Assembly: GCF_002706375.1 (NCBI RefSeq)
Contig: NZ_CP017706.1
Span: forward strand, 1,550,001 to 1,614,000
Reading direction: 5' to 3'
Source of the DNA: Lactobacillus amylovorus DSM 20531
GTDB taxonomy: Bacteria; Bacillota; Bacilli; Lactobacillales; Lactobacillaceae
DNA: 64,000 nucleotides
The position numbers and the translations under genes are program-made. Below, piece by piece: positions 33,888 to 42,914 of the stretch. How positions within the stretch are numbered: the stretch's first letter is position 1; every line of letters begins with the position of its first letter. The notes beneath the pieces were generated by a model, which was not told the DNA's origin, made no database searches, and saw only the letters and a program-made list of their open reading frames with translations.

Positions 33888-34571
33888 ATGACGAACACAA
33901 TCGTTTTTGCTCACCGAGGTTTGCCGGTGAAGTTTGCGGAGAATTCACTTGAAGGCTTCCGTTATGCGGTGACGCATGGCGCAGAAGGCGTGGAGTTCGA
34001 TGTGCATTTGACTAAGGAAAAGGTACCAGTGGTGATGCACGATGAAGAAATCGACCGTACGACTGATGGAACGGGTTTTATCAAAGACTACACGATAAGC
34101 GAACTTAGGAAGTTTCATTTAGCTAATGGTGAGCCGGTGCCGATGCTCAGCGAATTGTTTGAAGTTTTACAAAATAGGGATATTTATATCAACCTGGAAT
34201 TTAAGACCAACAAGGTTCATGATGTTGGAATCGAAGGCATCGTTTTAGCATTAGCCAAGAAGTATCATTTTGTCCATCCCATCATCTTCTCTTCCTTCAA
34301 TTACCAGACCTTGAAAAATTGCCAACGGATCGATTTGCATCAGCAGTACTGCTTTTTAACGAAGATGCCGGTGGCTTTGCCAGAGCGTTTTGTGAAGAAA
34401 AATCACTTTGCGGCCATTCATCCGCATTTCTATTTGCCAAGTAAGGTAACGCAGCGGATTTGGACGGTGGATAATCCAAGAATTGCGAAGCGGTATTTCA
34501 GACTAGATGTAGCTGGGATTTTTACGAATAATTTTGAGTTGATGAATAAGGTGAAAGAGAAAAGTAGATAA
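33888..34571 (+). CDS. Glycerophosphodiester phosphodiesterase
   Basis: 227-residue GDPD TIM barrel that splits glycerophosphodiesters to glycerol 3-phosphate and an alcohol. Motifs: AHRGLPVKFAENSLEGF with the first catalytic His, EFDVHLTKE, VVMHDEEIDRTTDGTG with the second His, and NLEFKTN. No signal peptide, so cytoplasmic. RBS GAGGGTAAAA. Confidence 0.92.
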   Translation: MTNTIVFAHRGLPVKFAENSLEGFRYAVTHGAEGVEFDVHLTKEKVPVVMHDEEIDRTTDGTGFIKDYTISELRKFHLANGEPVPMLSELFEVLQNRDIYINLEFKTNKVHDVGIEGIVLALAKKYHFVHPIIFSSFNYQTLKNCQRIDLHQQYCFLTKMPVALPERFVKKNHFAAIHPHFYLPSKVTQRIWTVDNPRIAKRYFRLDVAGIFTNNFELMNKVKEKSR

Positions 34572-34660
34572 AATGTGATAATCATAGTTATTCTAATTAT
34601 GATTATTTATAGTCGAAAAATTGGACAACTAAAATTAATTCAAAAAATTCAAATTTTTAC

Positions 34661-34689
34661 TTGCATTTTATTTGTCATTCCCCTATACT
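34661..34689 (+). promoter_or_regulatory. Promoter of tRNA-Gln
   Basis: TTGCAT, 17-base spacer, TATACT, ending 63 bases before the tRNA. Confidence 0.65.
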
Positions 34690-34752
34690 ATTAACTGTTG
34701 AGCGGTTGAGAGATCGTTCAAATAGAACCACTCAAGTAAAAGGTTTGAAGAT

Positions 34753-34824
34753 TGGGTTATAGCCAAGTGGTAAGGCAATGGTTTTTGGTACCATCATGCG
34801 CTGGTTCGAATCCAGCTAACCCAA
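34753..34824 (+). tRNA. tRNA-Gln (anticodon TTG)
   Basis: 72 bases: acceptor TGGGTTA/TAACCCA, anticodon stem ATGGT/ACCAT with loop TTTTGGT, T arm CTGG/CCAG with TTCGAAT. Identical in sequence to the gene at 57908. Confidence 0.93.
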
Positions 34825-34828
34825 TAGG

Positions 34829-34858
34829 TGAGATCTGGCAGTGAGCTTGATCTTTTTT
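34829..34858 (+). terminator. Terminator after tRNA-Gln
   Basis: AGATC and GATCT arms with a 12-base loop, followed by seven T. Weak stem but well placed. Confidence 0.55.
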
Positions 34859-34888
34859 TATTCGTTTTGGATATTCATGTTATAATCT

Positions 34889-34987
34889 TTATATGAAAAG
34901 AAGCCAACGGATTGCGCCCGTTGACTTCGATCGTAGTTTTAGATAACTGTTGGTTTAGCTAATCCTTGTGATTAGCTTTTTTTGTTA
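34889..34987 (+). ncRNA. Candidate antisense RNA of a type I toxin-antitoxin-like locus
   Basis: An extended -10 TGTTATAAT (34878-34886) would start an RNA of about 95 bases that has a 5' hairpin (CAACGG/CCGTTG) and ends in a strong terminator AGCTAATC/GATTAGCT plus seven T (34957-34987). It contains no good ORF. Its 3' half overlaps, in antisense, the end of the small hydrophobic gene at 34959-35069. Confidence 0.5.
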
Positions 34988-35069
34988 TCGCATAGGCTAT
35001 AGCCAAATTGATAGCTAATTTGCCTAAAGCACCTAGAACGATGCCGATTGCAATAGCCCAAGCTACCAC
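34959..35069 (-). CDS. 36-residue hydrophobic peptide, candidate type I toxin
   Basis: GTG-started peptide beginning VVAWAIAIGIVLGALG, one membrane-spanning helix of about 27 residues, then a charged tail ending KKANHKD. GGAGG lies 11 bases upstream. The start overlaps the stop of a 13-codon leader ORF, so its translation may be coupled. A convergent small RNA overlaps its 3' end. This is the layout of Fst- or Hok-type toxins, but I recognise no known toxin sequence; a bacteriocin-like peptide is the alternative. Confidence 0.5.
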   Translation of the reverse strand: MVAWAIAIGIVLGALGKLAINLAIAYAITKKANHKD

Positions 35070-35104
35070 GGAGCACTAAACCTCCAAACTATCCGTTTAT
35101 GCAT
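35063..35104 (-). CDS. 13-codon leader ORF overlapping the hydrophobic peptide
   Basis: ATG at 35104 follows ATGGAGGTGAGAGTT, a better ribosome site than that of the downstream peptide. The product is MHKRIVWRFSAPW. Its stop overlaps the GTG of the next frame by 7 bases. It may control toxin translation, or alternatively the two were one frame separated by a single-base change. Confidence 0.4.
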   Translation of the reverse strand: MHKRIVWRFSAPW

Positions 35105-35201
35105 AACTCTCACCTCCATAGTTTCAAAATATGTGAGGGGTGGTTAGTCATGCTAAAACTACTAAACACAGATAGTTGCAACATACCCATGTCTGTAAAA
35201 T

Positions 35202-35210
35202 AGTATATCA
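35202..35210 (-). promoter_or_regulatory. Extended -10 promoter of the hydrophobic peptide transcript
   Basis: On the minus strand TGATATACT, an extended -10 box. It gives an RNA with a leader of about 125 bases before the GTG at 35069. Confidence 0.45.
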
Positions 35211-35225
35211 AATTTAATTATGAAA

Positions 35226-35254
35226 AAACACACGTTCATTACAAACGCGCGTTT
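35226..35254 (-). terminator. Terminator of disrupted AraC gene
   Basis: On the minus strand AAACGCGCG pairs with CGTGTGTTT (two G-U pairs) and is followed by T. It lies directly behind the AraC stop. Confidence 0.65.
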
Positions 35255-35925
35255 TTTTACTTTATAATCCACGTTTAATGAATTCTTTGGGTGAAATTTG
35301 ATATACACGTTTGAATGCATTATAGAGATTACGATATGTAGTAAATCCAGTTTCTGCCGCTATTTCTTCTAGAGTTTTATCAGAATATTTCATTAGAGTA
35401 ATAGATTTATCAAGCCTAATGGATATTAATAGGCTAGTGAAGTCCTCTCCTAAGTTGTCTTTAATTAATCGCGAAGTATAAGCCTCAGAGTATGAAAATT
35501 TTTTAGCTACATCAGGTAAAGACAACTTATTTTGATAATTTTTGTTAATGATATTAAGTAATTTAGAAATAAATTTGGTGTTGATTAGCTGATATTCATC
35601 ATTTAAGTCCATCGAATAATTTTCTACTAGTAAACTTAAAAGTTCATAAATCTTTCCCAAAAGAAATAGATTTTGACTAAGATTTCGTTTATCAGAAATT
35701 GACGTTAATAGTTCACAAAAATTCTCCCGTAATTTATCATCTTGAGGCTGCTTTCTTTTGGTGGAATTAGCATTAAAAATAAAATTATGAGTGAATCTAT
35801 CCAATGTTGCTCTTTGTAGAAAACTATAGGGAAGCTGTAAGCATAAAACCCAATTCTTTGAAAGGCTTTGAGTTGAATGGATTTCGTTAGGATTAATAAT
35901 AATAAAATCATTTGAGTGTAAATCA

Positions 35926-37376
35926 TGAAGTGAGACCTAAAAGTGAGACACTTTTAGGTCTTTACTATGTCTAAATTTAATAAAGAACAGAAAATAGAAA
36001 TTTATCGTAAATGGAAAGATGAAAAGATTTCAATAAGTCAGTTGTCTAAAACATATAAAACGAATGTAGCTAATTTGGATTACATGCTTAGATTAATTGA
36101 TATGTATGGAATCAATGTTTTAGATAGGCCTTATCAGGTTTATTCTAAGGAATTTAAAGAACAAGCAATTGAGCAAGCTGTTTTCAGTACCAAGTCATAT
36201 GTACAAGTATCACTAGAACTGGGGCTTAAGAGTATTGGCACACTTAGTATTTGGCTTAGAGAATATAAGGAAAACGGGTATAATGTCATTATCAAACAGA
36301 AAGGACGCCCTGCCCGTGATCAAAGAGACTCAAAAATCACGCAAGGAATTGGAGAAAGAGATCCAAAAGCTGAAAGAAGAAAACTTGCGATTGCGTATTG
36401 TGAACGAATACGTAAAAAAACTGAAGGCCTTGGATCAAGACAAAGATCGAAAGAAATAGCTAAGGCAATTACTGATCTAAGGCATGAATTTAAGGTTAGC
36501 TTGAACTATGTCTTAGATGCAATTTCAGAGCATCCAGAGCTGCCTACGATTGCCAGAAGTTCTTACTATAAAATAATTAAACGAAAGCCTAAGAAGCCCA
36601 AGCGTTCCAAACTTATTGCAAGGATCAAGGAAATATTTAATCGTCACAAAGGACGCTATGGCTATCGTCGAGTGGCACTCCAGTTAATAAAAGAAGGCTG
36701 GAATATTACTGAGAAAACAGTCCGTTACTGGATGCATAAATTGGGTCTTAAGGGTATCAGACGCAACAAGCGTAAGTATTCAAGCTACAAGGGAACTATT
36801 GGCAAGATAGCCCCTAATTTAATTCGTCGTGATTTCTTTGCACCAATGCCCAACATGAAATGGTACACTGACATTACTGAATTTCACCTCAATGGTGAAA
36901 AGCTTTATCTATCACCTATTTTGGATGGTTGTGGAGGCGATATAGTCTCTTACACTATTTCCAAACATCCAGACATGGAGTTAGTAATGACAATGCTTGA
37001 TAGGGCTTTTGCCAAGGAAACGGCTCTTAATAATTGCATCTTTCATACTGATCAGGGCTGTCAATACCAAAGTCCAAGATATCAGCGTGCTTTAAAGCTT
37101 CATGGTATTACTCAAAGCATGTCTAGAAAAGGTAATTCCATGGATGATGGGCTAATGGAAAACTTCTTTGGCTTGCTCAAAACAGAGATGTTCTATGATC
37201 AAGAATACAAGTACCATAGTCTTCAAGAATTAGCTCAAGCAATCGAAGAATATATCGAATACTATAACGAAGAAAGGATAAAGAGCAGATTAAAAGGCTT
37301 AACTCCGAAAGAATATCGGAATCAAGCCTCTATTAATCCTGTATTTTAAACTGTCTAATTTTTAGGTCTCAGTTCA
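35926..37376 (+). mobile_element. IS3-family element, full-length copy
   Basis: 1451 bases with ends TGAAGTGAGACCTAAAA and, in reverse, TGAACTGAGACCTAAAA, flanked by the 3-bp duplication TCA (35923-35925 and 37377-37379). Full-length relative of the deleted copy at 16705. Confidence 0.95.
35967..37349 (+). CDS. IS3-family transposase
   Basis: 460 residues. N-terminal helix-turn-helix (QLSKTYKTNVANLDYMLRLI and VSLELGLKSIGTLSIWL), Arg-rich middle, HTH_21-like region (GRYGYRRVALQL), and rve domain with WYTDITEF, FHTDQGCQYQ, GLMENFFGLLK. The leucine zipper of OrfA is encoded in the +1 frame (36313-36459), as in the other IS3 of this window, with a slippery run of seven A at 36414-36420 near its end. 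Probably active. Confidence 0.9.
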   Translation: MSKFNKEQKIEIYRKWKDEKISISQLSKTYKTNVANLDYMLRLIDMYGINVLDRPYQVYSKEFKEQAIEQAVFSTKSYVQVSLELGLKSIGTLSIWLREYKENGYNVIIKQKGRPARDQRDSKITQGIGERDPKAERRKLAIAYCERIRKKTEGLGSRQRSKEIAKAITDLRHEFKVSLNYVLDAISEHPELPTIARSSYYKIIKRKPKKPKRSKLIARIKEIFNRHKGRYGYRRVALQLIKEGWNITEKTVRYWMHKLGLKGIRRNKRKYSSYKGTIGKIAPNLIRRDFFAPMPNMKWYTDITEFHLNGEKLYLSPILDGCGGDIVSYTISKHPDMELVMTMLDRAFAKETALNNCIFHTDQGCQYQSPRYQRALKLHGITQSMSRKGNSMDDGLMENFFGLLKTEMFYDQEYKYHSLQELAQAIEEYIEYYNEERIKSRLKGLTPKEYRNQASINPVF

Positions 37377-37616
37377 TCATAAGTGTTATTTTTAATTTTT
37401 ACTCTAAGTGATCCGTGTTTGCAAAATAGGATTTCTGTGTTTTGATGCCAATGTGGTGGAATAATGCGACTTAAATCACGAGCGTGAAAATCAAATATTT
37501 TAAACGGTATAGCTTTATCATTTTCAATTAATTCATGGGTAATATCTGTCATTTTATTAACTCTCAATGTCATAATTTTACATGTTTCTTCATAAATCAT
37601 TGTATTACAAAATCAA

Positions 37617-37630
37617 TGTAAACGTTTTAA
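37617..37630 (+). promoter_or_regulatory. cre-like CcpA operator before PTS/GH3/GH43 operon
   Basis: TGTAAACGTTTTAA, with palindromic core AAACGTTT, 52 bases before the PTS start and between it and the divergent AraC gene. Confidence 0.6.
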
Positions 37631-37681
37631 TATTTTAACTGTAATGAATGAGCGGAATGATTTATAAAGGGAGAGAGAAAA

Positions 37682-38941
37682 ATGAAAGATAAGGTAACTA
37701 AATTCTTCCAAAAGTTACAACCAACCTTTACGAAGATAGGTAATAACCATTACTTACAAGCAATTATGGGAGCCATGATGGCTACGTTAGGGCCTATGAT
37801 CTTAGGTTCATTTGCTACATTACTTAGTGTTTATGCAAATCAATGGCATTGGACTAAAGTAGCTCAAATAAGTGGTAACGTAAATGTAGTTACTATTGGC
37901 TGTATTGCATTATATGTATCATTTTTAATGGGGAAAGATGTTGCTAAGCAATTCTTAAAGAATGATGATGGTAATTCTGCAGGTATTATTTCATTAATGT
38001 CCTTCTTGATTATCACCCCATTGGGACAACAAAAGGCTGGTGCATTTATTCCTTCAACTTGGTTAGGTGCGTCAGGTTTGTTCTCAGCAATGATTGTTGG
38101 TATTATCGCTGGTAGAGCATATGTTTACATGAGACAACATAATTGGACCATTAAAATGCCAGCAGGCGTCCCACCTATGGTTTCTGACACTTTTGCAGCT
38201 TTAATTCCTAGTTTGGTAATTGGTGTGTTCTTCACTTTAGTTGCTTTAGCATTTTCAGTAAGTTCATTTGGTAGTTTCCACCAAATGATTTATAGCTTCA
38301 TCCAAACACCATTAAAGAATATTGGTGGATCTATTTGGGCAATGATTTTTATCTGCTTCTTGGAACAACTAGTTTGGTTCTTCGGTATTCATGGTACCAA
38401 CGTCATTATTCCAATTGTTATGCCTATTTGGATGTCAATGGATATGCAAAACTTGCAAGCTTGGAAAGCAGGTAAACCACTTCCTAATATTACAGGTTAT
38501 GCTTTCTTTAACATCGTAACTTGGAGCGGAACGGCTTTAGGATTAATTTTATTAATGTTGTTCTTTGCTAAGAGTAAGAGATATAAGACTTTAGGTAAAT
38601 TAGCTGTGGTTCCAGGTTTATTTGGAATTACCGAACCAGCAATTTTCGGTACGCCATTAGTTTTAAACTTTGACTTCTTTGTACCATTTGTATTCAACAA
38701 TGCGGTCTCTGTTGCAATTGCCTACGGTTTAACTAAGATTGGTCTTGTAGCTAGATTCTCAGGGATGCAATCAGTATTCGGCTTGCCGATTGGTGTTATT
38801 GCCAGCTGTGGTGGATCGGTATCAATTATTGTTATGCAACTAGTATTGCAATTAGTCTTATCACCACTTCTTTGGTATCCATGGTTTAGAATGGCAGACA
38901 ACAGAGCTTATGCACAAGAGCAGGCCGGTACAGAAAAGTAA
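37682..38941 (+). CDS. PTS cellobiose-type permease EIIC
   Basis: 419-residue Lac-family EIIC. FFGIHGTNVIIPIV and PGLFGITEPAIFGTPLVLN are the two conserved loops. About ten membrane helices. RBS AAGGGAGAGAG. First gene of an operon with GH3 and GH43 genes, so its substrate is probably a beta-linked gluco- or xylo-oligosaccharide. No IIA/IIB genes adjoin. Confidence 0.9.
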   Translation: MKDKVTKFFQKLQPTFTKIGNNHYLQAIMGAMMATLGPMILGSFATLLSVYANQWHWTKVAQISGNVNVVTIGCIALYVSFLMGKDVAKQFLKNDDGNSAGIISLMSFLIITPLGQQKAGAFIPSTWLGASGLFSAMIVGIIAGRAYVYMRQHNWTIKMPAGVPPMVSDTFAALIPSLVIGVFFTLVALAFSVSSFGSFHQMIYSFIQTPLKNIGGSIWAMIFICFLEQLVWFFGIHGTNVIIPIVMPIWMSMDMQNLQAWKAGKPLPNITGYAFFNIVTWSGTALGLILLMLFFAKSKRYKTLGKLAVVPGLFGITEPAIFGTPLVLNFDFFVPFVFNNAVSVAIAYGLTKIGLVARFSGMQSVFGLPIGVIASCGGSVSIIVMQLVLQLVLSPLLWYPWFRMADNRAYAQEQAGTEK

Positions 38942-38989
38942 TGATTTAAGAAAAGAGGCATTCCCTCTCTTTTTGGTAGGATGATTTTT

Positions 38990-41209
38990 ATGAAAGAAAC
39001 AGAATTAAAAGAATTATTGAATGATATGTCATTGGATGAGAAGATTGGGCAATTAGTTCAATTATCTGGCGAATTCTTTCAAGCTAATGATATTTCATAT
39101 GGGCCAAGAGAAAAATTAGGGATTACTCAAAAGACAGTAGATTTAACTGGTTCGGTCTTAAACGTTGCAGGTGCTGAAGCAACTAGAAAAGTTCAGGATC
39201 ATCAAATGGCTGTTCAACCACACCACATTCCTGTGTTGTTTATGTCGGATGTCATTTATGGATATAAAACAATTTATCCTATTCCGTTGGGATTAGGAGC
39301 TACCTGGAATCCAGATTTGGTAAAGAAAGCATTTGCTACTGCAGCAGATGAAGCTTCATCCGCCGGTATTCAAGTTGGCTATGCTCCAATGCTTGATACA
39401 GTTCATGATGCACGCTGGGGAAGAGTTCTTGAGTCTCCTGGTGAAGACCCACGTTTAAATTCTATTTATGCCCAAGCAATGGTTACGGGCTTTCAAGATG
39501 GATTAAAAGATAAAAAAGGTATTGCTTCTTGTTTTAAGCACTTTGCTGGTTATGGTGGAGTTGAAGCTGGTCGAGAATATAACAGCGTGGATATGTCTAT
39601 TAGTAATTTGTATCAAAATTATTTGCCAGCATATAAAGCAGCTGTTAAAGCTGGCGCTAAAATGGCAATGACTTCTTTAACTTCACTTAATGGTGTTCCA
39701 TCAACGGCAGATCAATGGCTTTTGAAGGACGTTCTTCGCAAGGCCTGGAGATTTAAAGGTATCATAATATCAGATTATGCTTCAATTTATGAATTGATCA
39801 AACATGGGTTTGCTACTGACGAAACAGACGCGTCTGAAAAAGCTATTAATGCTTCGATGGACATTGATATGAAGTCACCATGTTATGCTAATGGCCTTAA
39901 GAAACTTGTAACTAATGGTAAATTAGACGAAAAGAAAATCGATGAGACTGTTTGGCGTGTTCTTTCACTTAAAAATGAACTTCACTTGTTTGAAGATCCT
40001 TACTTCGGTTCATCAGTTGAACGTGAAAAGAAGAGCGTTTTATCAGAAGAAAAAAGAAAACTATCTAGAAAGATTGCTGAAGAAGCAATTGTTATGCTTC
40101 AAAATAAAGATAATGTCCTGCCTTTGAAGCCAAGAGATGAAAAAATTGCTTTAATTGGTCCTTATTCTACTGAACATTCATTATTAGGGATGTGGGCAGT
40201 TCATGGTGAACCTAAAGATAGTATTTCAATTGAAGAAGGTATAAAGAAGTACATTCCTAATATTAAGGTTGCTAAAGGAACTGATATTGGTAGAAATCGT
40301 AAGATGTTAGAAAAATTGGGCTTCTTTAGTAAAGAACAAATTGATCAGATGATTTCCCCAGAGGTAATTGAACAGAAGAATAATGAGCAGGCGGTGTCTC
40401 TTGCTAAACAATCTGATGTAGTCATATTGGCTATGGGAGAAAATGCTCTTGAGGCCGGTGAAGCTGGAGCTAAAACTAATCTTTGTTTACCACAAAATCA
40501 ATTGTCATTAATTGATAAAATTTCTAAGTTAGGTAAAAAGGTAGTGCTTCTTATTATTAGTGGTCGTCCTTTAGTTTTAACAAATATTGTTGATAAAGTT
40601 GACGCTATCTTAGAATTCTGGTTCCCAGGGACAGAAGGCGGTAATGCAATTGCCAATATTTTATTTGGTAAGGCAAATCCGTCAGGTCGTTTAACGATGA
40701 CTTTTCCATACGATGTTGGTCAAGAGCCGATTTACTATAACCATATGTCGACAGGACGTCCAGTTCACAATTCACAACATGTGGGACGATTTGTTTCTAA
40801 GTATATAGATGCACCAGCAGATCCACTTTACCCATTTGGCTATGGTTTGTCCTACGATCAAATTAAATATAGTGATTTGAAATTAGATAAAGAAAAGCTA
40901 TCAAGAAATGAAGAATTAAATGTTTCTATTAAGTTAACAAATGATAGTAACTGGGACTGTAAAGAAACTGTACAATTGTATTTCCATGACAAAGTAGCTA
41001 GTTTGGTACAACCAGTTAAGCGGCTATTGGATTTCCAAAAGGTAGAAGTTCCAAAAAATAGTAGCAAAGAGGTTACATTTATGATCAAGCCACAACAGCT
41101 TGGATTCTTTGATAATCATGGTCAATACGTTTTGGAAAATGGTAAATTTGATATCTTTGTAGGTAGAAACTCAAGAGACTGCTTGCAAAAAGAATTCTTA
41201 TTAGATTAA
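38990..41209 (+). CDS. GH3 beta-glucosidase/beta-xylosidase
   Basis: 739 residues, BglX-type layout: N-terminal TIM barrel with KHFAGYG and the nucleophile D262 in GIIISDYASIYE, an alpha/beta sandwich with VVILAMGENALEAGEAG holding the likely acid/base, and a fibronectin-III-like C-terminal domain. Cytoplasmic, no signal peptide. Start at ATG 38990 after TAGGATG; the ATG at 38981 lacks a site. Removes terminal glucose or xylose from sugars imported by the preceding permease. Confidence 0.92.
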   Translation: MKETELKELLNDMSLDEKIGQLVQLSGEFFQANDISYGPREKLGITQKTVDLTGSVLNVAGAEATRKVQDHQMAVQPHHIPVLFMSDVIYGYKTIYPIPLGLGATWNPDLVKKAFATAADEASSAGIQVGYAPMLDTVHDARWGRVLESPGEDPRLNSIYAQAMVTGFQDGLKDKKGIASCFKHFAGYGGVEAGREYNSVDMSISNLYQNYLPAYKAAVKAGAKMAMTSLTSLNGVPSTADQWLLKDVLRKAWRFKGIIISDYASIYELIKHGFATDETDASEKAINASMDIDMKSPCYANGLKKLVTNGKLDEKKIDETVWRVLSLKNELHLFEDPYFGSSVEREKKSVLSEEKRKLSRKIAEEAIVMLQNKDNVLPLKPRDEKIALIGPYSTEHSLLGMWAVHGEPKDSISIEEGIKKYIPNIKVAKGTDIGRNRKMLEKLGFFSKEQIDQMISPEVIEQKNNEQAVSLAKQSDVVILAMGENALEAGEAGAKTNLCLPQNQLSLIDKISKLGKKVVLLIISGRPLVLTNIVDKVDAILEFWFPGTEGGNAIANILFGKANPSGRLTMTFPYDVGQEPIYYNHMSTGRPVHNSQHVGRFVSKYIDAPADPLYPFGYGLSYDQIKYSDLKLDKEKLSRNEELNVSIKLTNDSNWDCKETVQLYFHDKVASLVQPVKRLLDFQKVEVPKNSSKEVTFMIKPQQLGFFDNHGQYVLENGKFDIFVGRNSRDCLQKEFLLD

Positions 41210-41231
41210 GTAAATAATTAATAATTTATTG

Positions 41232-41287
41232 TAGGTATTTAAAATGTTCTTTTCCCCCTCTACATTTTAAATACCTATTTTATTTTA
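41232..41287 (+). terminator. Long perfect hairpin between GH3 and GH43 genes
   Basis: TAGGTATTTAAAATG pairs perfectly with CATTTTAAATACCTA across 16 bases, followed by TTTTATTTT. Either an internal terminator or a processing and stability element within the operon. Confidence 0.75.
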
Positions 41288-41316
41288 GAAATGTAATGAA
41301 AGGTTAGCGAATTAGT

Positions 41317-42758
41317 ATGGAATATCAAAATCCAATTTTAAGAGGAAGTCATCCAGATCCAAGTATCTGTAAAGTGAATGATGTTTATTATTTAGTTAAT
41401 TCCAGTTTTGAATTTTTACCTGGGTTGCCAGTCTATCAAAGTAAAGATCTAGTTAATTGGGATCTGATTAGCCATGGCATTGATGAAAGTAATGTGGATG
41501 CTTATCCATATAGTAATTTAAAAAATTCACTTGGTATTTTTGCTCCAACAATCAGATACCATAAGGGATGCTTTTATATCATTTGTACGTTTGTTCCAAA
41601 GGGCACATTTATTATCAAGACTACAAATCCAGAGCAGGGGTGGTCTAAGCCTTTATGGCTTAACATAAATTTTATGGGAATAGATCCTTCGCTTACTTTT
41701 ATTGGTCAAGATTGTTATCTTCAGATGACTAATGGTGAGGGGGCAATAGTCCAATGCAAAATAGATCTGTCAACTCTTGAAGTTTTAACTGAACCTAAAA
41801 TTATTAGTTACGGTACAGGAGGCAGAGATCCAGAGGGACCACATATTTATTATAAATTTGATAAATATTGGTTAATGATAGCAGAAGGCGGAACACGTGA
41901 AGGACATATGGAAACTATGCAGGTATCTGATAATATATATGGTCCATATCATCCGGTGCGTAATAATACAATTTTAAGTAATCGTGACTATAAAGGTGAG
42001 TTGCAATGTGTAGGACATGCTGATTTAGTCGAAGTAAATAAAAACAAATTTGAATTAGTCGCTTTATCGGTTCGCCAACCTAAACATGTTCATCGCAATT
42101 TATTAGGAAGAGAAACTATCTTATTACCAGTTGATTGGAATAAAAATGGTATATGGATTAATACCATGAATAAAGAGGGTAAAGCAACTATTAATTTATC
42201 GCAGCCTATTAGCGTGGAAAAACAGGCGCGAAATTCTAACAATATTGATAAACTTGACTTCATTTCGTCTTTATATTAAAAAATTACGAACTTGATTCAA
42301 AGAACTTAATTTTCAAAAAGAACATAAGTGAGAATATAAAAAACGATTTTATTGGATTTAGACAAACTGAATTTGATGGTAAATTTACATTTTCTATTAG
42401 TAGAGAAAATCAATCTACAGAGGCAGGGGTAATAGTTTATAAAGACAATAAGCATCTGTTTAAAGCTTTATATGATAGTAAAAAGAATGCGGTAACTTTC
42501 GTTAAGCAAGATAGTGATTTAATTATTAAGAAAGAAGTGAAATTGAAAGCTGAAGGTTCAGAAATTAATTTTTCTTTGGTATTCGATAATGAAAATTATC
42601 AAGTTGTAGTTTCAAATAATAAAGAAAAAATATTAGATTCTTGTCAAACGAGACATTTTAGTTGTGAAGAAAGTGATTCTCCATTTACAGGAGTAGTAAT
42701 TGGATTAATTCGCAATAAAAATGTAAAGTGTAAATTTAACAATTTGTCTCTAAAATAA
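41317..42758 (+). pseudogene. GH43 beta-xylosidase/arabinofuranosidase, frameshifted
   Basis: The first frame (320 codons) has the five-bladed propeller with catalytic base D14 (GSHPDPSIC), GIDPSLTF and acid DPEGPHIY. It stops at 42279. A second frame continues without stop to 42758 (KNYELDSKN to NNLSLK), the beta-sandwich C-terminal domain typical of xylan-active GH43 enzymes. One missing base near 42275-42280 (TTATATTAAAA) explains the break; the sum is about 480 residues. The catalytic domain may still be made alone. Confidence 0.88.
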
Positions 42759-42777
42759 AGTTTAACCACAACCAAAA

Positions 42778-42820
42778 TAAAGAGCATCTACTGCAAATTT
42801 ATCAATAGATGCTCTTTTCT
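42778..42820 (+). terminator. Terminator of PTS/GH3/GH43 operon
   Basis: AAAGAGCATCTA pairs with TAGATGCTCTTT across 15 bases, followed by T. Confidence 0.92.
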
Positions 42821-42914
42821 TAAATTCTTTTACAAATTCTAACGATTTAGTAAAGATAATTGCATTGTAAAATAATATGCATATAATAAAAATGAAAATT
42901 GAAAAAGCAAATAA

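Larger units (their letters stand above)
35262..37600 (-). pseudogene. AraC-family regulator split by IS3 insertion
   Basis: The N-terminal cupin part (37600 to 37377: PPHWHQNTEILFCKHGSLRV) and the rest (35925 to 35262: IINPNEIHSTQS, then the C-terminal AraC helix-turn-helix LPDVAKKFSYSEAYTSRLIK and TTYRNLYNAFKRVYQISPKEF) join in frame when the IS and one copy of the TCA duplication are removed, reading NNTYDLHSNDF. The start may be 37600, 37573 or 37552. It faces the PTS/GH3/GH43 operon, which it most likely controlled. Confidence 0.92.

Noticed and set aside
34930-35165. Direct repeats that would allow pairing of the two RNAs as in Fst systems
   Set aside because: GTAGTTTTAG occurs in both RNAs in the same sense, so it cannot pair; no clear Fst-type repeats were found.
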